From positions 1-5,973 of the forward strand of contig SYBY01000352.1 in assembly GCA_005788585.1 (NCBI GenBank): a stretch of 5,973 nucleotides of DNA, written 5' to 3'. The position numbers were made by a program, and so were the translations under genes. The notes beneath the pieces are model-generated. The model saw nothing but the letters and a program-made list of their open reading frames with translations. It had not been told where the DNA came from and ran no database searches. Position 1 is the stretch's first letter. Each line of letters begins with the position of its first letter. Shown piece after piece: positions 1 through 5,720 of the stretch. This DNA is from Actinomycetota bacterium. Lineage in GTDB: Bacteria > Actinomycetota > Thermoleophilia > Solirubrobacterales > Solirubrobacteraceae.

Positions 1-53
1 ATGCCCTTCTCCGCGCCAAGCGCGGTCATCGCGTCAAGGATCTCGCGAGACAT
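1..53 (-). CDS. nusA: NusA transcription factor, N-terminal fragment (cut by window edge)
   Basis: Only the first 17 codons are inside the window, beginning with ATG at 53 on the minus strand and reading MSREILDAMTALGAEKG. This matches the opening of actinobacterial NusA, which starts with a helix that binds near the RNA exit channel of RNA polymerase. NusA modulates pausing, intrinsic termination and antitermination. The identification rests on this short match together with its place directly after rimP, the usual neighbour of nusA in bacteria. The start is supported by a GAGGAG Shine-Dalgarno at 61-66, and only 4 bases separate the rimP stop from the nusA start, so the two are almost certainly cotranscribed and probably translationally coupled. 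Nothing can be said about the S1 and KH domains, which lie outside the window. Confidence 0.85.
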   Translation of the reverse strand, partial: MSREILDAMTALGAEKG

Positions 54-57
54 GTGG

Positions 58-471
58 CTACTCCTCGATCAGGTTGGAACGCTGGATGTCGGCGTACGGG
101 ATCGTCACGACCCCGTTCTCTGCGGCGATCGTCACCTCCCGGTCGTCGGCACCGACGAGCTCGCCGGTGAAGCTGCGGTGTCCGTCCGCGGCATCCCGCG
201 TGCGTACGCGCGCGTGACGTCCGAGGAACCGGCGGAAGTGCTGCGGCTTGGTGAGCGGCCGGCGCGTCCCGGGCGACGAGACCTCGAGCGCGTACCGCTC
301 GCGGACCTCGGGCAAGAGGTGCGTGACGCGCTCGCAGATGTCGAGCGTCACGCCATCGGGATGGTCGATGAACAGGCGGACCGTGTGGCCGCCGAGCACC
401 TCCGCAAGCAGCACCTCGACGTCAGGTGCCTGCTCTGCCAGGCGCGCCTCGATCTGCTCTTGGACGTTCAT
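58..471 (-). CDS. rimP: Ribosome maturation factor RimP
   Basis: The product is 137 residues long, slightly short for the family (about 150 in E. coli). RimP binds the free 30S subunit in the cytoplasm and is needed for its efficient maturation. The N-terminal alpha/beta domain (about residues 1-70) holds the typical VRLFIDHPDGVTLDICERV stretch (31-49). It is followed by the family signature LEVSSPGTRRPLTKPQHFRR (62-81), with SSPG at 65-68. A C-terminal SH3-like beta domain follows (about 83-137). The frame stays open upstream to 558, but the ATG at 471 is chosen because it has a near-perfect Shine-Dalgarno (GAGGAGGG, 475-482) and begins at the usual family position. An upstream start would translate through a terminator-like hairpin. 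The gene sits immediately before nusA, and its leader carries a candidate attenuator. Identification is secure. Confidence 0.97.
   Translation of the reverse strand: MNVQEQIEARLAEQAPDVEVLLAEVLGGHTVRLFIDHPDGVTLDICERVTHLLPEVRERYALEVSSPGTRRPLTKPQHFRRFLGRHARVRTRDAADGHRSFTGELVGADDREVTIAAENGVVTIPYADIQRSNLIEE
61..66 (-). promoter_or_regulatory. Ribosome binding site of nusA inside the rimP tail
   Basis: The last two sense codons of rimP are GAG GAG (Glu-Glu), and on the mRNA they form a GAGGAG Shine-Dalgarno 7 bases before the nusA ATG. The rimP terminal codons therefore double as the nusA ribosome binding site. This supports the nusA start and suggests that translation of rimP influences nusA initiation. 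Confidence 0.8.
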
Positions 472-474
472 CAA

Positions 475-482
475 CCCTCCTC
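475..482 (-). promoter_or_regulatory. Strong ribosome binding site of rimP
   Basis: On the minus strand GAGGAGGG lies 3 bases before the ATG at 471, with its GGAG core about 5-7 bases from the start. This decides the rimP start. The site lies outside the upstream hairpin (491-515), so that hairpin should act on transcription rather than by hiding this site. Confidence 0.85.
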
Positions 483-490
483 GGAAATAG

Positions 491-515
491 AAAAAAGTGG
501 GCGGGCGCCCACTTT
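491..515 (-). terminator. Intrinsic-terminator-like hairpin in the rimP-nusA leader (attenuator candidate)
   Basis: Read on the minus strand, a perfect 9-bp stem (AAAGUGGGC at 515-507 pairing with GCCCACUUU at 502-494) closes a 4-base GCCC loop. It runs straight into a U-rich tract, UUUUUU followed by CUAUUU. This is the textbook shape of an intrinsic terminator for minus-strand transcription. It lies upstream of the rimP ribosome binding site, not at the end of a gene; the gene on its other side starts on the plus strand at 560. It therefore cannot serve as the end of a known minus-strand transcript and is best read as a leader attenuator. On the plus strand there is no U-run after the hairpin, so it is directional. 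Confidence 0.75.
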
Positions 516-538
516 CGGTCCTGCGTACTGCACGAAAG
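512..538 (-). promoter_or_regulatory. Candidate antiterminator stem in the rimP leader
   Basis: On the minus strand CUUUCG (538-533) is an exact complement of CGAAAG (517-512), with 15 bases between. An inner UGC/GCA pairing (532-530 with 524-522) can extend the stem across a 4-base bulge. CGAAAG shares bases 515-512 with the 5' arm of the terminator-like hairpin, so the two structures cannot form together. This is a thermodynamically weaker stem seen by eye; the pairing is real, but a regulatory role is inference. Confidence 0.4.
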
Positions 539-547
539 CTGTGCTGC

Positions 548-552
548 GAGGA
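548..552 (+). promoter_or_regulatory. Ribosome binding site of the divergent YbjN-like gene
   Basis: GAGGA is 7 bases before the GTG at 560. It supports that codon as the start of the plus-strand gene and overlaps, on the opposite strand, the candidate -10 box of rimP. Confidence 0.65.
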
Positions 553-557
553 TAGCA
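549..557 (-). promoter_or_regulatory. Possible extended -10 promoter of rimP-nusA
   Basis: On the minus strand TGCTATCCT (557-549) reads as a TGn extended -10 followed by TATCCT, close to the TANNNT pattern of vegetative sigma factors in high-GC Gram-positives. Transcription would start near 541-543, just before the candidate antiterminator, giving a leader of about 70 bases. No convincing -35 box is seen 16-18 bases upstream (around 571-578). The box lies inside the ribosome binding region of the divergent plus-strand gene. Confidence 0.4.
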
Positions 558-559
558 CC

Positions 560-967
560 GTGGTCAGTTCTGAACGACCGCCTGCAAGCGCTGTCGTGCA
601 GGCCTATCTCGCGGGGATCACGTGGTCCGACGGCGCGCTGCGGACCCTCTCGGCCGACCACTGGGGGCTGTCCGTCGAGGCCGCCGGATGGCCGCTCGAC
701 ATCGGCCTGGCAGTGCGCCACGGCGTGCTCCGCGCCCAGGCCGAGGCGCTGCGTTCCGGGGTCGTCGACGCGCATGAGCTGCTGCACCGCAATCGCCGCC
801 TGCGCCTCGTGCGGTACACCCATGCCGCCGACGGCACCGTGTGGGTGGAGGCCGACCTCCCCCAGGAGTCGGTCACGGCGCCGCTGGTCGATCGGCTGCT
901 CGGCGGGCTCGTCGCAGCCGCCGTGGTCCTCCGCGAGCGCGCGGTGGATCTCGACGTGCTGCGCTGA
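560..967 (+). CDS. Small protein, probable YbjN / type III secretion chaperone-like fold
   Basis: The product is 135 residues and cytoplasmic in appearance (no signal peptide or membrane segment). The arrangement resembles the YbjN/T3SS-chaperone-like superfamily: an N-terminal helix (about 10-30), a stretch with alternating hydrophobics (34-60), a strand rich in basic residues (LRLVRYTHAADG, 81-92), a WVEADLPQESVTAPLVDRLL segment (95-114) and a final helix to about 126. In those proteins a strand of the type 'V-x-V/L-EAxLP' precedes a helix beginning 'LxxLL'. Such proteins bind peptides or partner proteins, but no role can be assigned here. The GTG at 560 is chosen for its GAGGA ribosome binding site; the frame is open further upstream but would cross the rimP leader hairpin. 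It is the only plus-strand gene, divergent from rimP and convergent with the TPR gene. The coding call is good; the family call rests on pattern only. Confidence 0.75.
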   Translation: MVSSERPPASAVVQAYLAGITWSDGALRTLSADHWGLSVEAAGWPLDIGLAVRHGVLRAQAEALRSGVVDAHELLHRNRRLRLVRYTHAADGTVWVEADLPQESVTAPLVDRLLGGLVAAAVVLRERAVDLDVLR

Positions 968-987
968 GCTCGGACGACCTGTGGCGG

Positions 988-1362
988 TCAGGCCGCGCGC
1001 CGCCGCGCGCGGTCCCGGTACTTCGCGTAGTCCCCACGGTCGGGCCGCAGCTGGCACGCCAGGGCGAGCGGGTGCCGCGCCTCCTGGTGGCGGCCCAGCT
1101 GCTGCAGCGACCGGCCGAGGCAGAAGAGCGCGAAGTCGTCCGTCGGGCGATGCTCGACGATGGCTTCGAACTCCGCCGCCGCAGCTTCGTACCGCTGCGC
1201 CTGAAAGTACGCGCGGCCGAGCGCCTCACGGATGGAATCCTTGTCGGGTTCGAGGTCCCGGGCCCGAGCGAGCGGCACGGTGGCGGCGTGGAAGTCGCCG
1301 TCCTCGAGCAGCCGCGAACCGGCCTGGAACAGCTCATAGACGTCGTTCTGCTCCATACCCAT
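988..1362 (-). CDS. Small tetratricopeptide repeat (TPR) protein
   Basis: The product is 124 residues and consists almost entirely of three consecutive 34-residue TPR units at about 8-41, 42-75 and 76-109. The expected small and aromatic positions are visible, for example ALGRAYFQAQRYEAAAAEFE (47-66) and CLGRSLQQLGRHQEARHPLA (81-100), each unit ending near a proline (EPD, RPT, RPD). A basic tail (RDRARRRAA) closes it. TPR units form a helical groove that binds other proteins; no enzyme activity is expected. There is no signal peptide, so it should be cytoplasmic. It is the last gene of the MoxR-DUF58-transglutaminase operon and is a plausible adaptor for that module, which is inference. The start at 1362 lacks a clear Shine-Dalgarno but overlaps the stop of a 12-codon mini-ORF (TGATG), pointing to reinitiation. 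A second in-frame ATG at 1356 is possible. Confidence 0.88.
   Translation of the reverse strand: MGMEQNDVYELFQAGSRLLEDGDFHAATVPLARARDLEPDKDSIREALGRAYFQAQRYEAAAAEFEAIVEHRPTDDFALFCLGRSLQQLGRHQEARHPLALACQLRPDRGDYAKYRDRARRRAA
993..1012. repeat. Perfect GC-only inverted repeat at the convergent gene ends
   Basis: CCGCGCGC (993-1000) and GCGCGCGG (1005-1012) form a perfect 8-bp stem around CGCC. It lies within the last codons of the TPR gene, where it encodes part of the arginine/alanine-rich tail, and 25 bases past the stop of the plus-strand gene. It has no U-run on either strand, so it is not a standard intrinsic terminator. It may still slow polymerase from either side where no other terminator is visible. 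Confidence 0.45.
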
Positions 1363-1400
1363 CAGTCTACGGAGGCTGTCGAGCGCTCCGAGACGGTCAT
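1362..1400 (-). other. 12-codon mini-ORF bridging the transglutaminase and TPR genes
   Basis: An ATG at 1400 overlaps the transglutaminase stop (ATGA) and opens a 12-codon frame (MTVSERSTASVD). Its TGA overlaps the TPR start as TGATG. Both overlaps are directly visible. Neither the mini-ORF nor the TPR gene has a clear Shine-Dalgarno, so relay of terminating ribosomes from one frame to the next is a reasonable reading. The peptide itself has no recognisable features and may have no function. Chance is also possible, given how common ATGA overlaps are here. Confidence 0.25.
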
Positions 1401-3643
1401 CCGGGCGGCAGCGCCCACCAGGCCTTCAGCCGCCCGAAGGGCCCGCCGCGCGCGCCGAGGACGCGGCGCAGTCCCGCCCGCTCACGCGGACCGGGCGCGC
1501 CGGTGCCGTCCCCGTACCGCGCACGCTCGAGCGCCCGGATGTACGGCTCGGCCGCCGAGCCCGCGAAGCGCCGGCCGAGCGCGCCCAGGGTCGTATCCGC
1601 CGGCAACGGGTGGCCGACCCGTCGCATCGCGCGATCCAGGTCGCCGAGGGCCATCTCGACGGGCGCGCGCTGCCGGGCGCGACGGCGCCGTCCCACCAGC
1701 AGTGCCGCCACGGCGCCACCGAGCAGGCCCAGGCCGCCGAGCACGAACACCCACCGCGGCACCGTGGCGCCGTCCGTCCCGGGATCCTCCGCCGGCGTGG
1801 GACCGACGGGCTCGGGCTCGAGGTCGCGCTGCTGGGACGGGCCGGGGTCGGCGGGCGTGTCGCGCGGCAGCGCCGGCGGCGCGGCCAGGTCGCGCGACCG
1901 CGCGGGCGCTTCGGAGGGCGTCGGATCGAATGCGACCCAGCCCGACCCGGGGATGTACACCTCGACCCACGAGTGCGCGTCGGTGTCGCGGACGACGTAC
2001 TCCTGACGCTCACGATCGAGTGCGCCGGGCGAGAAGCCGGTGGCCACACGCGCGGGCACGCCGCCCATCCGCAGCAGCAGCGCCATCGCGCCGCTGAACT
2101 GCTGGCAGTAGCCGGCGCGGTCGACGAAGAGGAACGCGTCGAGCGGGACCTGCCGCTCCGGCGGGATCTCGCTGTAGGTGAACCCGCTGTCGAGGTGACG
2201 CTCGACGGCGCGGATGTACTCGTACGGGGTGTCGGCCCCGGCCCGCAGCCGCTGGGCGAGCGCGAACGTCCGCCCGTACGCCGAGCGATCGATCGCGGCC
2301 TCGGCATCCTGGGCGGCCACCACGCGGCCGTCGACCGTGGCGAGGGTCGGCTGGTCGGACCCGAACGGCGAGAAGCGGATCTCCGGGCGCTGGCGGCCGC
2401 GCTCCTCCGGCGGCAGTTCGACGGCGAGCTCGTCGGCGACGAACGCGGGATAGAACGTGCCCGACGCGGCCAGCGCGCGCGTGCTCGGCCGCGGCACGTA
2501 GACCTGCGCCTCGTAGGTGTGACCGCTGCGCAACGGCCGGTCCTCGACGCGGAACTCCCCGGGTCCGGAGACCACGGGCTGCCGTGGGCTCTTCGAGATC
2601 GAGAGCACGGTCCCCGCGCCGAGGAACTCCTCGGTCGACATCGCGCGCACCGTGAACCGCAGCCGCGAGATCCAGTCCGGGCGATCGCGGTTGATCTCCG
2701 TCTGCAGGCCCGGGCGATCGGCATCGGAGTCCCGTTCCCACCGCAGGCCGTTGAACACCGTCAGCGCGGTCGCCTTCCAGTAGGTCCCCCGCGGCGCGCG
2801 GACCCGCAGCACCTCGCTGCCGTCACGCGGCCAGTCGATCGGTCCGTACTCGTGGTCCCACGCGAAGCGCGACCCGTCCTCGGGCGTCAGCGACTGGGCG
2901 ATCTCCTCGTAGTCGATGAAGGGTTCCTCCGCGTCGAACGCGGGCGCCACGACGATGGCGGCGACCGTGGCGACCGCGACGAGCCCCGCGGCGACCGGGG
3001 CCGCGCGGCGCGGCACGCGCTCGAGCCCCAGGAACGCGACGAGCAGGACGGCGAGCACCGCGCCGGAGACGAGTGGCGCATCACCCGGAACCTGGACCGC
3101 CGGCACCGCCGACACCGCCGCAAGCGCCACCGCGGCCGCGACCGGGAAGCCGAGCCGGCCGCGCGACCGCGGCCAGAAGGCGAGCATCGCGGCGAGCGCC
3201 AGCAGGATCGGGGCGCCGAGCATGAGCACGGCGCGGACCCACTCGTCCTCGCCGCTGTACGGCACCGTGACCCCGGGTGACGTCTCGGCGCCCTGGGCCA
3301 GTCCGGACGCGAGGTGGTCCCACCCGCCGGGGACGAGGAACCGCAGCGGGACGCCGGAGGCCAGCAGGGCCGACGCGGCGAAGACGACGAGCAACCCGGC
3401 CGCGGCGGCGAGACGTCCCGCGCGAGGCAGGCGCCCCAGCAACGTCACCGCGACGCCGGCTGCGGCGGCGAAGAGGGCGAAGAGGACGAGCGCCCACCCG
3501 CCGGCGGGGATGACCATCCCTCCCCACCCGATCGCGCCCACGAGCGCGAGGAGCGTGAAGGCCACGAGCCGCGCCGGGACGCGCGGCAGCAACGGTCCGC
3601 TGGCCGGTGCACGGCGGACGGGCGCGGGGGCCATGGCGCTCAT
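1397..3643 (-). CDS. Membrane transglutaminase-like protein of the TgpA type (TgpA_N/DUF3488, transglutaminase core, DUF4129)
   Basis: The product is 748 residues. The N-terminal part has about seven hydrophobic segments (about 25-45, 48-70, 78-98, 137-157, 165-184, 190-207, 214-235), typical of TgpA_N/DUF3488. A large, mostly hydrophilic region follows and contains a transglutaminase/papain-like core with an intact catalytic triad. Cys513 is in AGYCQQFSGAMALLLRMGG (510-528), His557 in DTDAHSWVEVY (553-563) and Asp573 in GWVAFDPTPSEA (568-579). A proline- and acid-rich linker (about 575-628) leads to one more membrane segment (631-651). A basic, helical cytoplasmic tail resembling DUF4129 ends the protein. 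The core should therefore face outside the membrane. In this family the fold may act as a protease, amidase or cross-linker; the substrate is not known here. ATG at 3643 is chosen because it overlaps the DUF58 stop as ATGA; starts at 3700 or 3634 are less likely. Confidence 0.93.
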   Translation of the reverse strand: MSAMAPAPVRRAPASGPLLPRVPARLVAFTLLALVGAIGWGGMVIPAGGWALVLFALFAAAAGVAVTLLGRLPRAGRLAAAAGLLVVFAASALLASGVPLRFLVPGGWDHLASGLAQGAETSPGVTVPYSGEDEWVRAVLMLGAPILLALAAMLAFWPRSRGRLGFPVAAAVALAAVSAVPAVQVPGDAPLVSGAVLAVLLVAFLGLERVPRRAAPVAAGLVAVATVAAIVVAPAFDAEEPFIDYEEIAQSLTPEDGSRFAWDHEYGPIDWPRDGSEVLRVRAPRGTYWKATALTVFNGLRWERDSDADRPGLQTEINRDRPDWISRLRFTVRAMSTEEFLGAGTVLSISKSPRQPVVSGPGEFRVEDRPLRSGHTYEAQVYVPRPSTRALAASGTFYPAFVADELAVELPPEERGRQRPEIRFSPFGSDQPTLATVDGRVVAAQDAEAAIDRSAYGRTFALAQRLRAGADTPYEYIRAVERHLDSGFTYSEIPPERQVPLDAFLFVDRAGYCQQFSGAMALLLRMGGVPARVATGFSPGALDRERQEYVVRDTDAHSWVEVYIPGSGWVAFDPTPSEAPARSRDLAAPPALPRDTPADPGPSQQRDLEPEPVGPTPAEDPGTDGATVPRWVFVLGGLGLLGGAVAALLVGRRRRARQRAPVEMALGDLDRAMRRVGHPLPADTTLGALGRRFAGSAAEPYIRALERARYGDGTGAPGPRERAGLRRVLGARGGPFGRLKAWWALPPG

Positions 3644-4752
3644 GACGCCACGCCCGCGGCAATCCGGCGCGCGGCGCGCCCGGATGCGTAGCCATGACAT
3701 CCCGCGACGCTGAACGAGGCGCGGCGGCCGGGCAGGGCGCCGGGCACGACGAGGACCGGCGACGCGCCCGCGTACCGCAGCGCGGCGGGCGGGCGGTCGC
3801 GCCGCCGCGCGCTGACGAGGATCACGCCACCGCGGCGGCCCGCGACGTCGGTGAGTGCAGGGGCCGACCGCTCGTGGACCATCGCGAGCCGTGCGTGCAG
3901 GCCCGGCCAGCTGCCGAGCGACGGTTCGATGGCGACCGCACGCCGGCTGTCGGGCAGCAGCAGCCAGCAGCCACCCTCACCCGCGAGGTGGACGGCCAGC
4001 GACGCCGCGGCACGGACGGCCGCGTCGAGATCCTCGAGCGTCGCGGGGTTCTGCGGGTCGAGCGCGATGAGCGGGCGGCCGTCCCCGTCGGGTACGAAGC
4101 GCCGCTCCATCGGCTCGGCGCCGCGCGCGACCGCCGGCCAGTACACGCGCGAGGCCGGCGTCCCCTCGCGCAGCGCGCCGACCCCGTCGAGCTCCGTCGC
4201 GGCGAGACCGGTCAGCCGGCCGTGCGCCCGGCGCCCCGTCTCCTCGCCGCCGGGCGTCGCGAGCACGGGTTCGATGCGCGGGAGCACGAGCAGCTCGGCC
4301 GCGTCGCCGCCGGAGACGGCACGTCCGCACAGGCCGAGCGGATCGACGACGGTCACCCGCGACGGCGCGAGACGCTGCGGACCGCGGCGGTCGAAGCGCG
4401 CGCGTGCGTCGATACGGACCCCGCGGCCGCCGGCGCGCAGCTCCACCGGCTGGCGCACCAGCGCGTCAGCCACCTCCCCGCCGGGGAACGGCAGACCGTC
4501 CGCGCGGACCTCGATCCGGACCGGGACCTCCTCCCCCTCCTGAACCCGCCGCGAGCTGAGCGTGCGCGTCACGCGCGTGCGACGCGCGGCGAGCAGGACC
4601 CACGCGGCGGACAGCAGCGGGAGCAGCACGAGGGCGGCGGCGGCGACCCACAGGGGCTCGGCGTCGAAGCCCCAGGCCGCGAGCCCGAGCGCGACACCCA
4701 GCCCGGCCGCCGAGAAGGCGCCGCGGAGGCTGGACGGCCGGCCGCCGGGCAT
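3640..4752 (-). CDS. DUF58 domain protein (membrane-anchored, VWA-like)
   Basis: The product is 370 residues. Two hydrophobic segments near the N-terminus (about 14-30 and 34-56) anchor it in the membrane. A beta-rich region follows (about 60-190). The DUF58 signature is GVGALREGTPASRVYWPAVA (191-210), a form of the family's LREY-PGD-R-I-W-A-AR pattern with tryptophan replaced by YW spacing and GD lost. A Rossmann-like VWA-type segment comes after it. At the position where VWA proteins carry the DxSxS metal motif it reads LIALDPQNPATLEDLD, so a metal-binding site is unlikely. DUF58 proteins are regularly encoded between a MoxR ATPase and a transglutaminase, as here, and are taken to be MoxR partners at the membrane. 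ATG at 4752 overlaps the moxR stop (TGATG); a GTG one codon earlier (4755, GTGA overlap) is equally possible. Its own stop overlaps the transglutaminase start. Confidence 0.92.
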   Translation of the reverse strand: MPGGRPSSLRGAFSAAGLGVALGLAAWGFDAEPLWVAAAALVLLPLLSAAWVLLAARRTRVTRTLSSRRVQEGEEVPVRIEVRADGLPFPGGEVADALVRQPVELRAGGRGVRIDARARFDRRGPQRLAPSRVTVVDPLGLCGRAVSGGDAAELLVLPRIEPVLATPGGEETGRRAHGRLTGLAATELDGVGALREGTPASRVYWPAVARGAEPMERRFVPDGDGRPLIALDPQNPATLEDLDAAVRAAASLAVHLAGEGGCWLLLPDSRRAVAIEPSLGSWPGLHARLAMVHERSAPALTDVAGRRGGVILVSARRRDRPPAALRYAGASPVLVVPGALPGRRASFSVAGCHGYASGRAARRIAAGVAS

Positions 4753-5720
4753 CACCGGGCGGGAGTCGCGGCGATCGCGTCGGCGACGATGGCAGAGGCG
4801 TCCTGGTCGATGGTGTCGGGTGCCAGCACGAGCCGATGCGAGAGAACCGCGGGCGCCAGGGCCTGCACGTCGTCGGGCAGCGCATGGTCGCGCCCGGCGA
4901 GCAGCGCGCGGGCCTTCGCGGCCCGCAACAGCAGCAGCCCCGAGCGCGGCGATGCTCCGAGCTCGACCCGGCGATCGTCGCGCGTGCGCCGCAGGAGCGC
5001 CACGACGTAGTCGCGCAGCGCGGCGCTCGCCCTCACGCGGGACGCTGCCTGCTGTGCCTCCAGCAATGCGGCGGCGTCAGCGACGGGCCGGAGCGCGTCG
5101 ACGCGGTCACCCATCTCGTGGCGGTGCAGCATGTTGGCCTCGCCCTCCGCGCTGGGGTAGCCGAGCGACAGGCGGATCATGAAGCGATCGACCTGCGCCT
5201 CCGGCAGCGGGTACGTCCCCTCGTACTCGACAGGATTCTGCGTGGCGATCACGAGAAACGGGCGCGCGAGCTCGTGCGTGTGGATGTCGACCGTGACCCG
5301 CCGCTCCTGCATGCACTCCAGCAGGCCCGACTGCGTCTTCGGCGACGCGCGGTTGACCTCGTCGACGAGGACGACGTTCGAGAAGATCGGCCCGGGACGG
5401 AACTCGAAGCGGTCCTCGCGCTGGTTGAAGATGTTCGTGCCGACCACGTCGGCCGGCAGGAGGTCGGCGGTGCACTGGACGCGGGCGAACTCGAGGTCGA
5501 GCGACTGCGCCAGCGCCCGCGCGAGGGTCGTCTTGCCCACGCCGGGAAGATCCTCGATGAGGATGTGCCCCTCGGCGAACAGCGCGACGACGAGGTCGTC
5601 GATGACGTCGTCGCGGACCTCGACGGCCTGACGCAGGTTCGCGGCGACGGCGCGACCGAGCGCGACCGCGGAGGCGACCTCCGCCCCGGCCACGTGCTGC
5701 GCGGCGTCGGCAGGCTCCAC
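4752..5720 (-). CDS. MoxR-family AAA+ ATPase
   Basis: The product is 322 residues, full length for the family, and cytoplasmic. All main AAA+ elements are visible: Walker A in IEDLPGVGKTTLARALA (55-71, with K63 T64), Walker B in NVVLVDEVNRA (115-125, D120 E121), sensor 1 in VIATQNPVEYEGTYPLPEAQ (157-176, N162), an arginine finger in the AQVDRF segment (R179), and sensor 2 in LGASPRSGLLLLRAAKA (254-270, R259). A helical lid makes up the C-terminus. MoxR ATPases use ATP to remodel partner proteins, often VWA-type ones, and are tied to cell-envelope or metal-cofactor assembly. Here the partner is most likely the DUF58 product encoded next. The GTG at 5720 is chosen because GGAGGG lies 9 bases upstream and because it overlaps the coaBC stop (TAGTG). 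A GTG at 5693 would remove a non-conserved N-terminus and cannot be excluded. Confidence 0.96.
   Translation of the reverse strand: MEPADAAQHVAGAEVASAVALGRAVAANLRQAVEVRDDVIDDLVVALFAEGHILIEDLPGVGKTTLARALAQSLDLEFARVQCTADLLPADVVGTNIFNQREDRFEFRPGPIFSNVVLVDEVNRASPKTQSGLLECMQERRVTVDIHTHELARPFLVIATQNPVEYEGTYPLPEAQVDRFMIRLSLGYPSAEGEANMLHRHEMGDRVDALRPVADAAALLEAQQAASRVRASAALRDYVVALLRRTRDDRRVELGASPRSGLLLLRAAKARALLAGRDHALPDDVQALAPAVLSHRLVLAPDTIDQDASAIVADAIAATPAR

Noticed and set aside
472..558. N-terminal extension of RimP by 29 residues
   Set aside because: The extension would be translated through the terminator-like hairpin, lacks a ribosome binding site and is not part of the family; the ATG at 471 has a near-perfect Shine-Dalgarno.
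567..575. Short palindrome GTTCTGAAC near the start of the plus-strand gene, considered as an operator
   Set aside because: Half-sites are only 4 bp with a single-base centre and it does not fit the LexA spacing (GAAC-N4-GTTC); such a short palindrome is expected by chance.
426..2097. Long plus-strand open frames (over 400 and 500 codons) across the TPR and transglutaminase genes
   Set aside because: They are shadows of high GC on the opposite strand: arginine, alanine, glycine and proline-rich with no domain pattern, while the minus-strand frames carry clear TPR and transglutaminase motifs.
1610..3280. A 556-codon plus-strand frame opposite the transglutaminase gene
   Set aside because: Low-complexity, charged composition without motifs; the minus strand encodes a full membrane protein with an intact catalytic triad over the same bases.
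1001..3700. Many short GC-rich inverted repeats inside coding regions
   Set aside because: At this GC content short CG-rich palindromes are frequent by chance; only the one at the convergent gene ends has a position that makes it worth listing.
3694..5010. A 438-codon plus-strand frame opposite the DUF58 and moxR genes
   Set aside because: It spans the junction of two well-supported minus-strand genes and shows only arginine/alanine-rich shadow sequence.
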